From assembly GCF_963675165.1 (NCBI RefSeq), contig NC_087388.1:3078800-3142799 (forward strand): DNA of 64,000 nucleotides, given 5' to 3'. Origin of the DNA: Halichondria panicea (lineage: Eukaryota; Porifera; Demospongiae; Suberitida; Halichondriidae). This document shows positions 1 through 24,175 of the stretch, piece after piece. How positions within the stretch are numbered: the stretch's first letter is position 1; every line of letters starts with the position of its first letter. Position numbers and translations under genes: made by a program. The notes under the pieces were generated by a model. That model did not search any database. It was not told the origin of the DNA and worked only from the letters and a program-made list of their open reading frames with translations.

Positions 1-3000
1 ACAAAATGAACCGCTTCTTGTACATCAGACACATAGACTCTGTTGCCCATGGTCTGTATGTCCACAATCAGATTGGGAAGGTGCTTGTTCTCACACTTTC
101 TCAGCATTTTCTTCTTCCCAATGTCGTATATCCTCAGCAGCTTGCCCATTCCCACTAGTAGGCGTCCTTGGAAGGGCGCCAACGCCACAGGTACATCATC
201 AAGCGGAGTCTAGTAGATAACAAGCTACCTTTATAGGTTATATTTATAGAAAATCTCTCAAAAATATTACAGAATTGATAAGAGCAACACAATGAGAAGT
301 AGCTGACGTACTAAGATTCACAATTCTGTACCATAAAACCTATGTAATTGAGAGAACACTACTTGGAGCATAATCATTATTACATGTATGAAGCTTAAGA
401 GGGCACTAGAAAAAGTATTGTAAGACAATCATTAATATTTAAATAAATTATGCCTCAGACATCTGTTGGTCGTGGGAAATACACTACTAAGTACAGTACA
501 AGTACAGTACATGATGCTGGTACACCTGTGTAGCAGTCTAACACTTTATAGGTAGACTGGTAAGTATGTATATACATGTGCATTGACAGTACTGACTATA
601 CAGTGTCCACGTACTGAATAGACATGATTTAGACATGATATAGGAGTTAGTACTCCCATGATTACACTCACAGTATGCACATGCTCCAGCTTGGATCCAT
701 CAGGGTTCAGCCTGAAGAGCACCAGTGCACCACCAGAACTGGTCCTGGGCGAGAGCATCATGTCTTTGGCTGTACCCACCACCACATACCACTCTGTGTC
801 AGCACGTGATGTGAACGTGCACACAGCCACACTGAATGCAGCAACATTCTGGTCAAATTGAACTAAATCCAAGGTTCGACCCTGCAGCAATAAATAACTG
901 TTCTTGTGTGTGCACCGCACCCCATATTGTTCACACAATGGAACTGATTTTAGAAGGGTATTATCTACATTGCAGTATGTGCATTGAGACACAGCACACT
1001 ATTCATAAGTACACTCTACAAAAAATAGTTTGAAACCTGCAACATTAATTGTGTACAACTCACATATGTATGCACGAAATCTTACGACAGAGAGTCAAAA
1101 TTAATTGAAGAGTACACCAAACAGTATCATACTATGCCACCTACATGTACACGCACAAGCATGCACTTTTCCTTTACCTCTGCGGGGTGCATGAGCCTAA
1201 GGCAAGAGGCCCACATTCCAGCACCAGCCTTGGGGGCTCCAAACATAGTCTCTGGCAGCTCTTGAGACAGAAATGACTCAGCAGCTTCTGCCGCGGCAAC
1301 CTAGACCGAGGAGTAAAATCAATTACTAAGACCTCTGATACACAGGTATAATTTATGTGCCAAGGCTTCACCTACGATACTTCAATACTAAGCTGCTGTT
1401 TTGCTATGGTTTACAGTAACATGCACTGATTTATAAATATTGACAGCACCCACCTGTTCTTCGTCACCAGCAGTCTGAACCATCTCCTCAGCCATAGCCT
1501 GCTTTCGATGAGCTTTGTACGACTCTGTGAAGGCATTGTGATCAGTCTCTATCAGCACCAGAGTTCGGCTAGGGGGGTGGACTGTGAGACGACGAGGGGT
1601 GAGTTGAAGGGGCGTTGATACTTGATTAAATACAACCCCTAGTTTTTCTAGAGAGAGGATACGCAGAGTGTTACTGGCAATGGCAACAATGCCTTCAGGG
1701 CACTGCTCAGAGGAGAATCCTGAAGCAAAGTCGAGGACATCATAAGAGAGTGGAGTGAGATGGAATCGAGACTGATAGTTGTAGCTGAGCCAACTCCTAC
1801 TTGATACAGCCAGAACACTCTCTGCGGATTGCATGAGCACTCGAAACAGCTTTACAGGACGAGTACCCATGTACCTGCACAACCACATAATATAAAATTA
1901 TGTTGCACTTAAAGTGAATGTTTACAAATTTTCCGCAAAGATTCATAGTAACTCTATCGACAGTTAGTCTAAAGCCTTCCAACGTTACATAAACATTGTA
2001 CGTGTTCGCAGCACACACACACACACACACACACATGTAAGGCTTAAAGACTAATAATTATATACAGTCATGTACATGTAGACTAATGCACAATCAGCAT
2101 GTACAGCTGTAACAGTGGTTTAACAACCTTGTTCTGGTGTCAGAGAGATCTCCAGTAACCGAGTCCAATGCAGTACGCAGGAGGACTCCATTCTGTAGGC
2201 CTATGTTGAGGAAGAGTCCACCACTACTGCCCATTTCTCCCCCTCCTCCCATCTCCACTATACATAGACTTTCTGCCCCAGCTGGCAGTGCCTGCATGCT
2301 CAGTGGCTGCAGGGTATCCTGTAGGCATGGTAGGGAATATACTTGACACAGTACAAAACACAGCACATATATAACAGGGGAGGCAGAAAAAAGTCAAAAG
2401 GTAAGTTACTGCTCCCTACAATCACATGTACAATAGGGGGAGGCAGAAGAAATGTCAGGGTAATTAAGTTACAGCTTTCTACATTCACATGTATAATAGG
2501 GGGAGGCAGAAGAAATGTCTTGCTACATTCATAGGGGAGGCAGAGAAAGGTCAGAGTAAGTTACAAAGTACATTGCTTGTAGCCAAGAGGTATTTACAAG
2601 TTGTGAGAATTGCTTTGATGTCTGGTTGATTGGCATGACAGACATGTACATTCATATTATAGTGAAACTACACAGGCTCTTATGTCTGGAGATCTAAAGA
2701 GGTCACAATTTTTTTTACTAGTAAGTACATGTGATGATTGATTGTACGTGAGTAGATTATAGCATAGATAAAAGAGAGAGGGATTGGAAACGGAAGTGGT
2801 GCACGTGACCATTTAATATTGGTTCTACACAGAGGCCTTGAAAACTGTCCGCTTTTCGTCCTATTTTTGCCAGGTAACTCGCTCAAAATAAGAAAGCTGT
2901 GTTTCTCGAGACATTATCTCCTTCAGCAATTTATAACACGCCTATTCTGTGAGCCACGTGTGGTACTAGCTAATGACTGACCACACCCAGTAAAAGGAAA

Positions 3001-6000
3001 CATTCAAAGTAAGCTTCAAAGTGCTATTTTAGGGTCTTCGATTGCTATAACATGTAAGCGTCCTGGTAATAGATTTGATCTGCACAGAATAAGCACATCT
3101 GCTAGTGGTTTATTCTCCACAATGTGTAGAAATAGGCATCAGCTTGGCTACCTTGTAGCCACGCCCCTTATAGATGGCTTGCTAAAGACAGCCTCTATTG
3201 AACCACGGGGAAAAGCGGATGTTCATTCGAAGATACTTCTGTTTCCAATCCCTCTCTCCTCTATCTATGATTACAGTAAGCCACACAGCAATCGTAACAA
3301 TCATAAGCAAATAACCCTACAAGTACTGCACTTAATATACAAGTACCGTGTAGCGGGAAATTTTCGTGAGGTGCAAAATTTTGCGTTTTTCGAGGGCAGA
3401 GCAGTTAGTTTAAACTGGGATAAACTCCCACGCACCGGTATTTTACATGCAAAGTTCTTGGTAGGTGTGGTTTCCAAGAAACGCGACTATTAAAACCCAC
3501 GAACATTTCTGCTGAGGGCTCTGGAGCCAAAGAGCGAACATTTCCCGCTATACGATAGTAAATTCACACCAGGTTGTACATGTTTAAAAATGGTAATGTA
3601 CTGCACTTACTGAGGGATCGAGAGAGATGATTCTGACAGTCTGGTCAGTCAGCCCAACAGCCAGGAATCTTGATCTTTGCTCCCCAGGGGGCACTGTGCC
3701 GAGGCTCATACATGACACCTCAGAAGCCATGTCTTTCCTCTCAGTGTACTCATTCAACTGGCCGCTCTGTGGGCACATAAATGTATTTGTATACACAGCA
3801 CATAAACATACATGTAACACTAGTATCCTAAGCGTGACAATGGGAGTACCTGTACATGCACATACCATGTGACAATTAACATCAAACAATAAAACCAACA
3901 ATGCAGATGCCACAATGACTCCCTTGCAAGTGTAAGGCATGCAACTGACCCATGAGTAAGACATTGTTACATCGGTAGCAAGTGCCGAGTACAATTATTG
4001 TTAACAGTGGTTTTGGTGTATTTAAATATGCAATACAGCCATGTGCAAATAAGAATACAACACTCCCAACGAAGTACATTGCCTGAACTTTTCAATCACG
4101 TATACACAGACAAATGTGGGTTCGTGAGGCTAACCAGGTCCATTTCAAAGTAGACGATCTCCCCGCCATTGAGAGCAATGACCACCTGTCGCTCATTGAT
4201 GGCACACTTTGTAATGACTCTTTTGCCAGGTGATCTCCACTCGTTCACACGTTTGTCGGCACGGATGTGACGAATACCATCTGGGTATACCTACAATGTA
4301 ACAGTATATGCATGCACAAGAAGCATTCAGTATCACAGGCTTTCACAGTCTAGTGTGTTACAACAAAGAAATTAATGTTACACGTATACAGGTACTAAAT
4401 GTACATGTTTAAATCAATGACATGGTGCATGGGACAATAAAAACGAAAAAGCATGCACCGTGACAATACAAACATACCTTAAGGTGACAAATATTCACAG
4501 GTTATATTTTACCGTATAGCGGGTAATTTTCGTGGGGTAAAATATTCGTTATTTTTGTGGGCAGGCTGACTTCCACGAAATTTTAACGTAGGCGTGGCTT
4601 ATCGGAACGTAGGAATGCCATGCAGCTAACGAGACTAAACAAAATTTTTACTCACGAAAACCACCTTTTCTCGAGTTGAACGAATTTTTTACCCCACGAA
4701 ACTTACCCGCTATACGGTACAGCATAAAATATAATCTTACTTGTGTCATGTACATTTTACTGATTACAATCAAAGCGATAAATTTCATAGTGGACATAAT
4801 CAGCAAGCACACACTCATTTGGAAACATAATAATACCAAGGGCGTACGTATAAAAAGAGAGAGGGCATGCAACTGACTATCAACCCTAAAGCCACAGACC
4901 GTAGTAATGTAGTGCTGTATATACACAATCTATTAATAGAATTTTATTTTTAGATTTTACTGTACTTTTCACCGCCCACTTAGTTTTTGCTTGCAAGCTG
5001 TTGCATGCCTTCTCTCTTTTTCTACGCCCTTGGTAATACTACCGCAGAATTGTCACCTTAGGGTGTTATTGAATTCAAAGTCTACGAGCTGTGCATAAGA
5101 ACGAGATACATGTACACATGATGTATATGTATGTGTATCTACACGTACTTATTGTGACTGCTAAAAATCACCTGTATAAGGGCATCTTCACCAAGCCTGG
5201 AGCAAGCGAGAGTAGGTGAAGTCCCCAGGAAGCCGGAGTCGGTCACTTCCTCAACTGTCTCTCCAATAGAGAGTACCAGGGTGGCATTAATAAAGGATAC
5301 CACAATATACGAGTCATACTCCTCTGGAGGGGAAGACAATAGACATTACGTTTAAACCCTCATTATTGCATTATTGAATCAGGCATTTACTGACATTTAA
5401 CTGAGGAAGTACGGTACACTATTCACAAGCACTGTACAGATGTTGCATGTACGTACAGCACACTGAAGAAACAAGTACATGTGTGTATATAGCCACCTGC
5501 AATGTTTGTCTTGACTGTCCACACGGCATTAGGATTACCAGGCAACTCAGACACAGCCATTTCACTCACCTACACACCCATGTACACAGATTGACCTACA
5601 TGCATATACTGACACCACTGCAGCTGTCTCATACACTAAACAGCAAAAAGGCTATATATACATGTACCAATGATTGTCTGTATAATTATTTCCGAATTAA
5701 CAGTCAGACAACGAAAACTGATCAGTATAGCTAGAAGATAGACCAGAGATTCGAACGTTTGGTCATGCACAAATTGACCGAGCAGAATTATCACGGGAAT
5801 TTAACGTTCGTGCAATAAGATAAAAACAGGAAATATCATAATTGTGATTGATTGAAGTAGCCATTTTGTGATAGAATCACAGTGCTACCTGGTTATTTTT
5901 GAGGCACGAGGTTTCTTTAGTGCCTCAAAATTGGTTTACTTCCGGTTAAAGACCTCTCTACGGTAGGGGTATGACCATTTGAACCTCTATCCTCGAAAAT

Positions 6001-9000
6001 AAAATTTTTAGTTTGAGCAATCCACAAAAATGTAGTGCCTCGAAAATAACCTTAATTGTAATTGTAAGTAGCACTTTCACGGATGGCCAAGACACGTACT
6101 TTAAGTGATAGCTCTAGCAAGAAAAGGTAGCTAATAATTATGGTCGAATTCCTACGAGCGAAAATGACTTCACATTTCGACTGACAATTTGTGCTATGGT
6201 CTGACATTTGTCAGTTCACTTGGAAAATGTTATTAATGAGGCAATTAAAATATAATTGGCGATTCTATTAATTTTGGCGATGGCATTACTGGCATGTATT
6301 AGGCGATCCTCACTTACGCCAATTGCAGGGTTTCATCTAGTGGGGGGGGCGGGAGGAAAGCTTCCCCCCCAAAAGAGAAGTGAAAATAGGCCCGAGGAGA
6401 GGGATAGGGAGAGAGAGAGGGGGAGGGGGAGAGAGGGGTACTATACCCAACATTATCTAGACACGGTCTTTTGTTACATGTAGCTTTGCTAGAGCTAGGA
6501 TGATTGGTCATCACCTATAGTCTTACAAATATATCCATTGCTTTTGTATATACATGTGGTTTCTATAGTATTCTATACATACGGTGTCCACAATTTCATA
6601 CCAGCATACCAAGTTACATGGAGTTGCCTGTCAATGCACATTGCCAGAAATACATCGCTAATAATTATAGGCACCAACAACAAACAAAATAGGGAGTGCG
6701 GTGACCGAAAGTGGGCGTGACCTCACATTTTTCGCGCTAACGCGTGGTTCCTTTTCAAAATTCCCCCCCAAACTTAAAATCCTTGATGAAACCCTGAATT
6801 GTCAAACCTATTTCCTACCCAAGTACATTGTAGTAGCTGATATATATACAGTGTATGTACATCATGTAGAGCATATTCCTTGAAAGGACACCATTATTAT
6901 CATTGCAGGGACTTCGTTCATGATGTCACACACACAAACAGTTTTACTGCTCGGTTTAATCAACTACAGTGTATGCACCACATGTAGTTTACCTCAAGTC
7001 CATGCCTGAGTACTCTTAGAGAGGACTGTGGGCCACGCCCACAGGCAATATAGAGTTGAGGCGTGTCTTCAGCAGCAAGGTCGGCCACAAGACATGACAT
7101 TACGGGTGAAAGACTCTCTAACTTGTCAACCTGAAACGTACATGAAATGCGGTTAAAAACACAAAAGCAGTGGCATTTATGCTAGTCACTAGCTACTAAA
7201 CAATGTATAATAACAGACCTGGACAAGGTTTTTGAGAGGCCTGGGGGCAATGAAGAATGTTTCTCCCTCTTCCAAAGGCATGGCTGACGAGAACTCTGGC
7301 TCCCCATCATCATCTCCCAAATGGGCAATCTGGTACAAAGCACTAGCAAAGAAAGGCAATAGAACATTATTTTAAACAAACTGTTAGAATCCGGTAAAGG
7401 GCATGCAAGAAATAAATGTGCAACAGTATATCCCAATGCATGTACATAAACACTACTGTTTATACATGTAGAAAAGATTGATTATACTGAAACAAACGTG
7501 CATTGCCAGACGAATATAATTTATTATATTAATGAGCATACTGATTTCCAAACTCTGAGGCACAGAAGAGGAAGCCTGTTTTGAGCACACACATCGATGC
7601 TGCCACTGGTACAGTGTCAAAATACTTGATTCTGATCTCAGTCACCTAGAGTAGAAATGCATGTCACATTGTAATAACCACAAAACATAGCAGTATATAA
7701 TCAGCATTAAGTTTGGTTTGAAAACATTAATTGATATCCGTTCATTTACTCATTGAAAATTCTATTAGCTAGTTAGCAAGATACCTTCTCATTGGGTCTC
7801 CAATATGCTCACTAACTCCTGCGCTGGAAAGCCTAAAAGACAGGCATCTGCAACCATTGAAGACCGTACATGCTCAACAGTTAACCCTTACGTGCTTTAG
7901 TTTTATATTATTGATGCCACGCATGCGCAAAGTGAATACATGTACCAGCTAGGCTCTCTTTTCGTGAGAGCCTGAAATCGAGGCTAGTATACATGCTACA
8001 GACAATATGGTATTTTATTGTTACAGATATGACCAACAAGGACAGCAGTCCTATAGATAACAACAGGTTTACCGTAATCCTCGTGCAGCTGCGCGTCGAG
8101 GCATAACAACTACATGTTTGGTAGCCAATGCATGATCAGCACACTTTTTTCAACTGTTAGCTACGACAGCTTGTTTACAGTGAGTGCAACTTTGCTCCAA
8201 CACTTGAAACTGCTTGGCCAATCCTAGCTACAAGTAGTACCTACTGAATTTGACAATACAATGTAAGTCGTAGTGCTAACATACCGTATAGCTAGAAATT
8301 TCTGTGGCCCAAAAATTCTGCGAATAGCTGCAAAAAGACCTTCTGCAGATAATATTTCTGCGAATTAAACTTTCAAATTAGGCGTGGTTAATAAGCATTT
8401 GCGGATAATATTTCTGCGTTTACTCACTCATTCGCAGAATTCGCAAATTTTTGGGCCACAGAAATTTCTAGCTGTACGGTACTTACCAAGTCATCATCGG
8501 TCTCAAGGGTCACTTTGAAGATGTCCCCTTGCTCAGTTTGTAGCAGGAAAAAAAACATGTGCTGTAGTCAGATAAAACAAAAATTAATAGTTAATTTCTT
8601 ACAGCTTCAAAAATCGACACCAGCATATATAAAGATTATATACACACAGATGAACATAAAAATATCTATATTATAATTATTATAATTATGCACACTATAT
8701 ACATACTGATACAGCTAGAGAGTCCATAATAAGAGAAAGAATATTGAACGCATGCATATACTTTGCATCAGAAAGTAACATGGCTTCCTATCTGTAACGC
8801 ATGGTACAATGACAATTTGGTAATTTATAAGCAATAATTATAACGAGGCATGTGATGGCTCCAGGCGGCCAGGAACCCACGTTACTTGAAACATGTGATG
8901 CAAGGTATTGCTTTTTTCAATACTCTCTCTCTTTTTCTTGGTATAATGTACAGCAGAAAATGTGGTGGCGTACCTTTGTTTTGTGAGTTGCACTAGACAC

Positions 9001-10170
9001 AAAGAGGATACTTCTCTCAGCATCATCAAGATCATGCTGTCGTCGAGGTATGGGGCAGCGGAGGTCGGGCTGATCACCAAAATTCTTATAGACTAGGTAG
9101 TTCTCACAGGCTAGGAGCACTCCACTGGGACCATCATTGCCTCCTGGGACAGCCAGCAGAAAATTAGCTGTGTCTTCAAGAGGCTCAGAGTACTTGCGTA
9201 CAACATGGTTGAGACCGAGGTCCAGCTCATAAAATGTAAGAGTTTGCTGAGCAACTTGAGCAGCTTCACCGGTAGGGTCACCATCAGCCTCCTGTTTGTG
9301 GAGTGATCATACGCACAAATAATTGCTTTGCATCACAATTTTCAAAGGAACAGGCAAACATATAATGTTGATTTTTAACTTTCACACACCTCGTAGTCGA
9401 GCTCAAGTGTGGCGAACATAGGGTTATCGAACCCCACATCCACTCCCACCATGTGGTAGACCAGATTGTGTGACTTGTGTGCTTCTAAAGGTGAGGAGAT
9501 GGTTAGTCTGGCTGCAGAGTCTCGGTTGAGGATGTACACCAGCTTCTGTTTCTCAATGGCTCCTATCATGGCCGCCCTGCCTTTAGGGTCAACAGCAAGG
9601 TATTGCCCAGGCACAATACGACGGCACCCACTCTTGCCAAATGTCTCCTGATGGACCTGTGAATGTTTAGTTATTAGTGCACTGCACATACACCTACACA
9701 GTGTGTCTTGCTAGTATTAAACATACACAGACCTTTTCGAACATATTTTTCTGAGGGTTGTAATCCAAGATCACAATGCGCCCAGAATCACTACCAACAA
9801 TGAGGAAATCTGTAAAAGTAGCAGACTCTGATACACATACATACGTGTACGATATTTACACGTACAAAATCAGTGATTTTTGAATTTGTTAGCAGATCTA
9901 GCAATTTATAATGTGTCGTTCATAAACGTTGTAAAAATGTGTACCCTTAGAGCTCCCAGTGAGTCTAAATGGTATGATGGACCGGATCATCCCAAACACG
10001 TCACAAGAGTGGAGGGAGTGAAGTTTTCCTGTATTTGGGTCGGGACGAACAATTTCCAAACTCTTTCCACGACTTAGGACAATTTCTTGCTGCTTACTAC
10101 CAGCAAAGTTTCCATGAACAGCCTGAGTGATGGTGGACGCCTTTTGCAGGGTGAGTGAGTATAAATGCAT
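1..10170 (-). CDS. SF3B3: Splicing factor 3B subunit 3 (SF3b130), N-terminal ~1006 residues; C terminus outside window
   Basis: SF3B3 is the WD40-like propeller scaffold of the SF3b complex of U2 snRNP, acting in branch-site recognition in the nucleus. Read on the minus strand the exons are 10170-9945, 9809-9733, 9656-9390, 9291-8974, 8561-8487, 7645-7542, 7342-7219, 7130-6993, 5569-5497, 5323-5172, 4290-4135, 3766-3611, 2318-2128, 1874-1454, 1300-1178, 881-672 and 209 to the edge; all junctions keep phase. The protein starts [12 protein letters not shown] and carries stretches nearly identical to animal SF3B3 as I remember it, such as [19 protein letters not shown] (exon 3), [14 protein letters not shown] (exon 4), [18 protein letters not shown] (exon 10) and [20 protein letters not shown] (exon 14). 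About 1006 of the family's ~1217 residues are present; the last exons lie left of position 1. It is divergent with PDCD6. Introns carry several MITEs, one touching the exon-5 donor. Confidence 0.97.
2012..2034. repeat. (CA)n microsatellite
   Basis: About eleven uninterrupted CA dinucleotides in an SF3B3 intron. Confidence 0.9.
2376..2572. repeat. Minisatellite, unit ~35-63 bp, four partial copies
   Basis: Units beginning near 2376, 2436, 2499 and 2533 share aggggaggcagaagaaatgt. The first two also share ttacagct.tctacaatcacatgtacaat. It lies in the SF3B3 intron between exons 12 and 13. Confidence 0.8.
2764..3269. mobile_element. Family-B MITE (~506 bp)
   Basis: The ends are inverted: atagataaaagagagaggga at the left and its complement near 3269. 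The second copy is 11834-12349, with the same internal words (ggtgcacgtga, ttcagcaa, tgagccacgtgt, tgaccacacccagtaaaa). It lies in an SF3B3 intron. No coding capacity. Confidence 0.8.
3344..3557. mobile_element. Family-A MITE, diverged copy
   Basis: Left end taccgtgtagcgggaaattt, right end aaatgttcgc complement reaching tttcccgctatacgata. It lies in an SF3B3 intron. Confidence 0.65.
4511..4719. mobile_element. Family-A MITE (~209 bp), well preserved
   Basis: Terminal inverted repeat accgtatagcgggtaatttt, with right end aacttacccgctatacggta, and interior 'aacgtaggcgtggcttatcgg'. TA at both ends suggests a TA target. It lies in an SF3B3 intron (exons 10-11). Confidence 0.85.
5889..6052. mobile_element. 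Family-A-related MITE, 'gtgcctcgaaaat' subtype
   Basis: The inverted ends are tggttatttttgaggcac and gtgcctcgaaaataacc. It shares its interior (aagacctctctacggtagggg) with 50974-51163. It lies in an SF3B3 intron. Confidence 0.6.
6326..6794. mobile_element. MITE with CAGGGTTTCATC ends
   Basis: The inverted ends are cagggtttcatcta and tgatgaaaccctg. The interior has G- and C-runs and a gagagaggg tract. A shorter relative is at 46529-46743. It lies in an SF3B3 intron. Confidence 0.7.
8282..8481. mobile_element. Family-A-like MITE abutting the SF3B3 exon-5 donor
   Basis: Ends taccgtatagctagaaattt and aaatttctagctgtacggta form a ~24-bp terminal inverted repeat. The interior differs from standard family A (ttctgcgaat repeated). 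Its last base, 8481, is also position +6 of the minus-strand donor GTAAGT (8486-8481). Confidence 0.8.
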
Positions 10171-10425
10171 GTTGGGGCTAGCAAAGACTAAATCTATGTG
10201 CTTGGGTTATCAGATTATCATAACTTCAGGCTTGATCCTCCGGCAGGTAAGGAGAGCATTGATTAGAACACAACGTGGCCACCTGGCTAATCGTAATATT
10301 TGAAGCTGTTCGTTTATTTGAAGAAAATTAATAGCTAACCTTTAACCTTTAGATTTGTATTACCAATACGGACACATATACATCATATCAATTTTGATAT
10401 TCTGCTTGGAACTTAACAACTGAAG
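10171..10425. promoter_or_regulatory. Shared intergenic region between divergent SF3B3 and PDCD6 start codons
   Basis: Only 255 bp separate the two ATGs, so the region must hold the 5' UTRs and core promoters of both genes. I see no convincing TATA box and no mobile element in it. The bidirectional-promoter role is inferred from geometry alone. Confidence 0.55.
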
Positions 10426-16542
<6,117 letters not shown>

Positions 16543-16665
16543 ACAAATTAATTATATAAAGTTATTTTTAAAGGACAATCTTAGAATAGTTGCATGATCA
16601 CTATAATTGTATGTTTAGGACTGGCAATGCTATTTAAAGCATCTGTACATCTAGCTTTGAAAAGT

Positions 16666-19153
16666 CTATTTCTTCAACGGAAACCTGCATAAAAAGTAAT
16701 TATAGGTACAATAATAATATTGAACATTATTCCTACTTCGTTTCTTTTTCTTGGAAGTTCGTTTACTCTTACTTTTCTTCTTTGGTGGGTACTCCCCAAA
16801 CTGCAATTGACAACAGTTTTACATTATTAAATTTTTTATGTCTAAAATTATATATAATTATTATACATGTATAGCTCTTACATCTTGAGTGATGGATTTC
16901 AACTCTGAAAATTCAGCTAAATCGTCCAGCTCTTGTCGGTTGCTACGACCTGTGTCATGTGACTTCCTTTTGCGAGATAACCTCATCATATTATTCTCTT
17001 CAAACCTACAGAAACAGCAAAAAAGACAGATTGAGTGTCATACCGTATAATATACAGTGGAACCTCTAAAACGGACACCATTGGGGAATAGCCTTTTGGC
17101 CGTTATAGAGAAGTGGTCTTCCTTGGGAGGTTTCAGCTATGTATGCTCTACGAGTCATTTCTTGCTACAATTAATTGGAGCTTTGCTAACTGCTTCTTTA
17201 TAGCTCATACAAGCTACAGCTAGGTTTTCACGATTGTGCAAAATAATGCTATCTCAGCAATAATTTTCCAGAGCTGATTTTGCGATTTTATTGTTGCGAA
17301 TTGTTTGATGCTCGCAAAACGTTCTAGTAATACGGTAAAAAATGGACTTGAGTTTGCATGCAAGCATATTGTGTGTTCCTTATAATTATACTATGCTCAC
17401 AACACTATAATTATAGTAACTAAAACACTATATTCCATAGTTATAAGGAATTAATGCTCTATGTACTGGTGTGTACGTTGCAAAGATTAACTCCAGTTCA
17501 AACAAGTTAAAAAAACATAAGTATTAATTTTTATGGGAAGAAGTATAATTATAGATTTGGGTAAAATAGAGGATCTGCATTTTCTCTTGCATGAACTAAT
17601 TTGCCTTTTCTGCATGCTTTGCTCATGAGCGCTATATACGCCTTTTATGTAATTTAATTAACGTTGATCTAATCCTGGTACGCATGCCATCAGTGACCAG
17701 CTAGGGAATCAATTATTTTCTCTGACACCGGTATAAAATCATTTACTAAAGTCGTAATTACTAACTAACCATAATGGTAACACGTACGTATGCATGCTGT
17801 GCCATACACAAAAATATGTCTTACATACCGCTCCAAGTCTTTTTCTCTAGCAAGTTCTCTTCGTTTTTGAAGTCCACCAACTACCATAGATGTCTGCAGA
17901 TATGAGAAAAGCCATACAATATGAAAGCGGGTGCTGATGCACCTCGGTGGAGGTGCCAAAGCTAAATAACATAATATTATAAAGCTACTAATTAATAATG
18001 ATTTAGAAGCTCTCAGCCACTTGTAGTACCCTCGCTACGCTCTGGATACTAAATCAGTGCCTTAGGGCTTCTAAATCACATGGACAACGGCCGACAAAAC
18101 AGTCATTTAGATACTACAGTCTACACAAATACACTACCGTATACCTCGCTTGCGCATGCGCACCGAGGTGTAATTAATACATGTACGTAATTCAAGTATG
18201 TGATTGAATCCACAAACCTTCACTTCACTTGGCATATCTAGTACTTCTTCCTTAAGCTCCTCAATTAGAGCTGTTTGATTTCTGTTTTTCTTTTCCCGCC
18301 TGCCTGGATTCTCATCATAGGGAGTAGACACCACTTTTGGAGGCATGTAGAGTTTAGGATTTGAGGTTGGTCGTTCTTCATCACTGCTCTCACTCTCGTC
18401 AACTTTAGACACCAGATTGGAAGGGTTGGGTTTAAAGCGTAGAGGATCACTAGCAGACGCTGGAGTAGGTATCAATAGTAATACGTACATATTAATTATT
18501 GCGTCATACCCATTCCAGTTGTTGCTGTTCGCACGAGTTTTTCCATTTGATACTTGAGTTTTTGATCCAAAGGTCGAATTTTTTCTAGTACCTTATACAG
18601 ACAAGGAGGTAGAAGTAGTTTTGTTTATTATAACAACATAGAACAGAAGTGCATGTACTCACTGTTCGGATCTCCACTATCCTATGTAAGGGAGGAGTGC
18701 AATTAATTGATTGTCCATTCAGTTTCATCATCACCACTTGCACAATGTTGACCAGGTAACTGCAGGTATAAAAATTTAAAACTAGTGACTACCTGCAAGT
18801 GTAAAAACCAGCCGGTGGTAAAGTGGGTACAATTCAACATTCATAGGTGGCACTCGATTTTAATATTGGGATGGTGTGGGTACCGTAATTCGACCTATTA
18901 GTAAGTTATACCTCAGTAATAACTGAAACTTCAATTCTAGCAGGCTAATACCAGCCTCAGGCTTGTGACCTCCAGTCAGAGCATGTGCTCTTATCTTGGC
19001 TACGTGCTCTCTGACGGCCTTCACCCTGTCTGTGATTTCACTCAACAACTGGTGTCCCTTTGGAAGATCTTGGGCCAACATCTATAAAATCATTATTATA
19101 GTGAGCCAATTAAAGGGTCTTATTTATTATACCTTGACACCTAGTGTCTCCAT
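16666..19153 (-). CDS. NGDN: Neuroguidin, Sas10/C1D-family protein
   Basis: Exons on the minus strand: 19153-19133, 19081-18912, 18759-18663, 18591-18510, 18459-18218, 17893-17829, 17005-16882 and 16800-16666, in phase, giving 311 residues (human neuroguidin 315). The Sas10/C1D domain occupies roughly residues 10-120 and contains HRIVEIRTVLEKIRPLDQKL, an almost invariant family signature. It is followed by DPLRFKPNPSNLVSK, an acidic Ser/Glu stretch and YMPPKVVSTPYDENPG. Family members act in small-subunit processome/18S rRNA maturation and as eIF4E-binding translational repressors. The basic tail ends oddly: after KKKKRSRNN the frame runs another 16 residues rich in Tyr, Phe and Cys before TAG, where human ends in a basic cluster. 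A different last splice or polyadenylation site is possible. Confidence 0.93.
17052..17255. mobile_element. Partial CAGTGGAACCT-ended element
   Basis: It begins acagtggaacctctaaaacg and continues ggacaccattggggaatagc, matching 15114 onward, but lacks the matching right end. NGDN intron 6. Confidence 0.65.
17922..18174. mobile_element. Short family-F element (~250 bp)
   Basis: It starts gaaagcgggtgctgatgcac and ends cgcttgcgcatgcgcaccga followed by ggtgtaatt; outermost tgatgc.cctcggtg and caccgagg are inverted. NGDN intron 5. Confidence 0.6.
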
Positions 19154-19301
19154 TTCCAACTTTGAGACTCCTATATAGACAAGATCTACACGTGTTTCAC
19201 TATTAACTGAGACGATCAATAGACTAGAGATCTACTATAATCACTTTACGATCACAGTATACATGTAGTACACCTTTAAATTTTATTACTGAGCGCGCAG
19301 G
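19154..19301. promoter_or_regulatory. Shared promoter interval of NGDN and GMPR
   Basis: Only 148 bp separate the two divergent start codons, the tightest head-to-head pair in the window. No TATA box or repeat is obvious. Both 5' UTRs must be very short or overlap here. The role is inferred from spacing. Confidence 0.55.

Positions 19302-24175
<4,874 letters not shown>

Noticed and set aside
5447..5734. 95-residue plus-strand ORF
   Set aside because: It lies over the real minus-strand SF3B3 exon 9 and repeat-rich intron; no similarity recognised.
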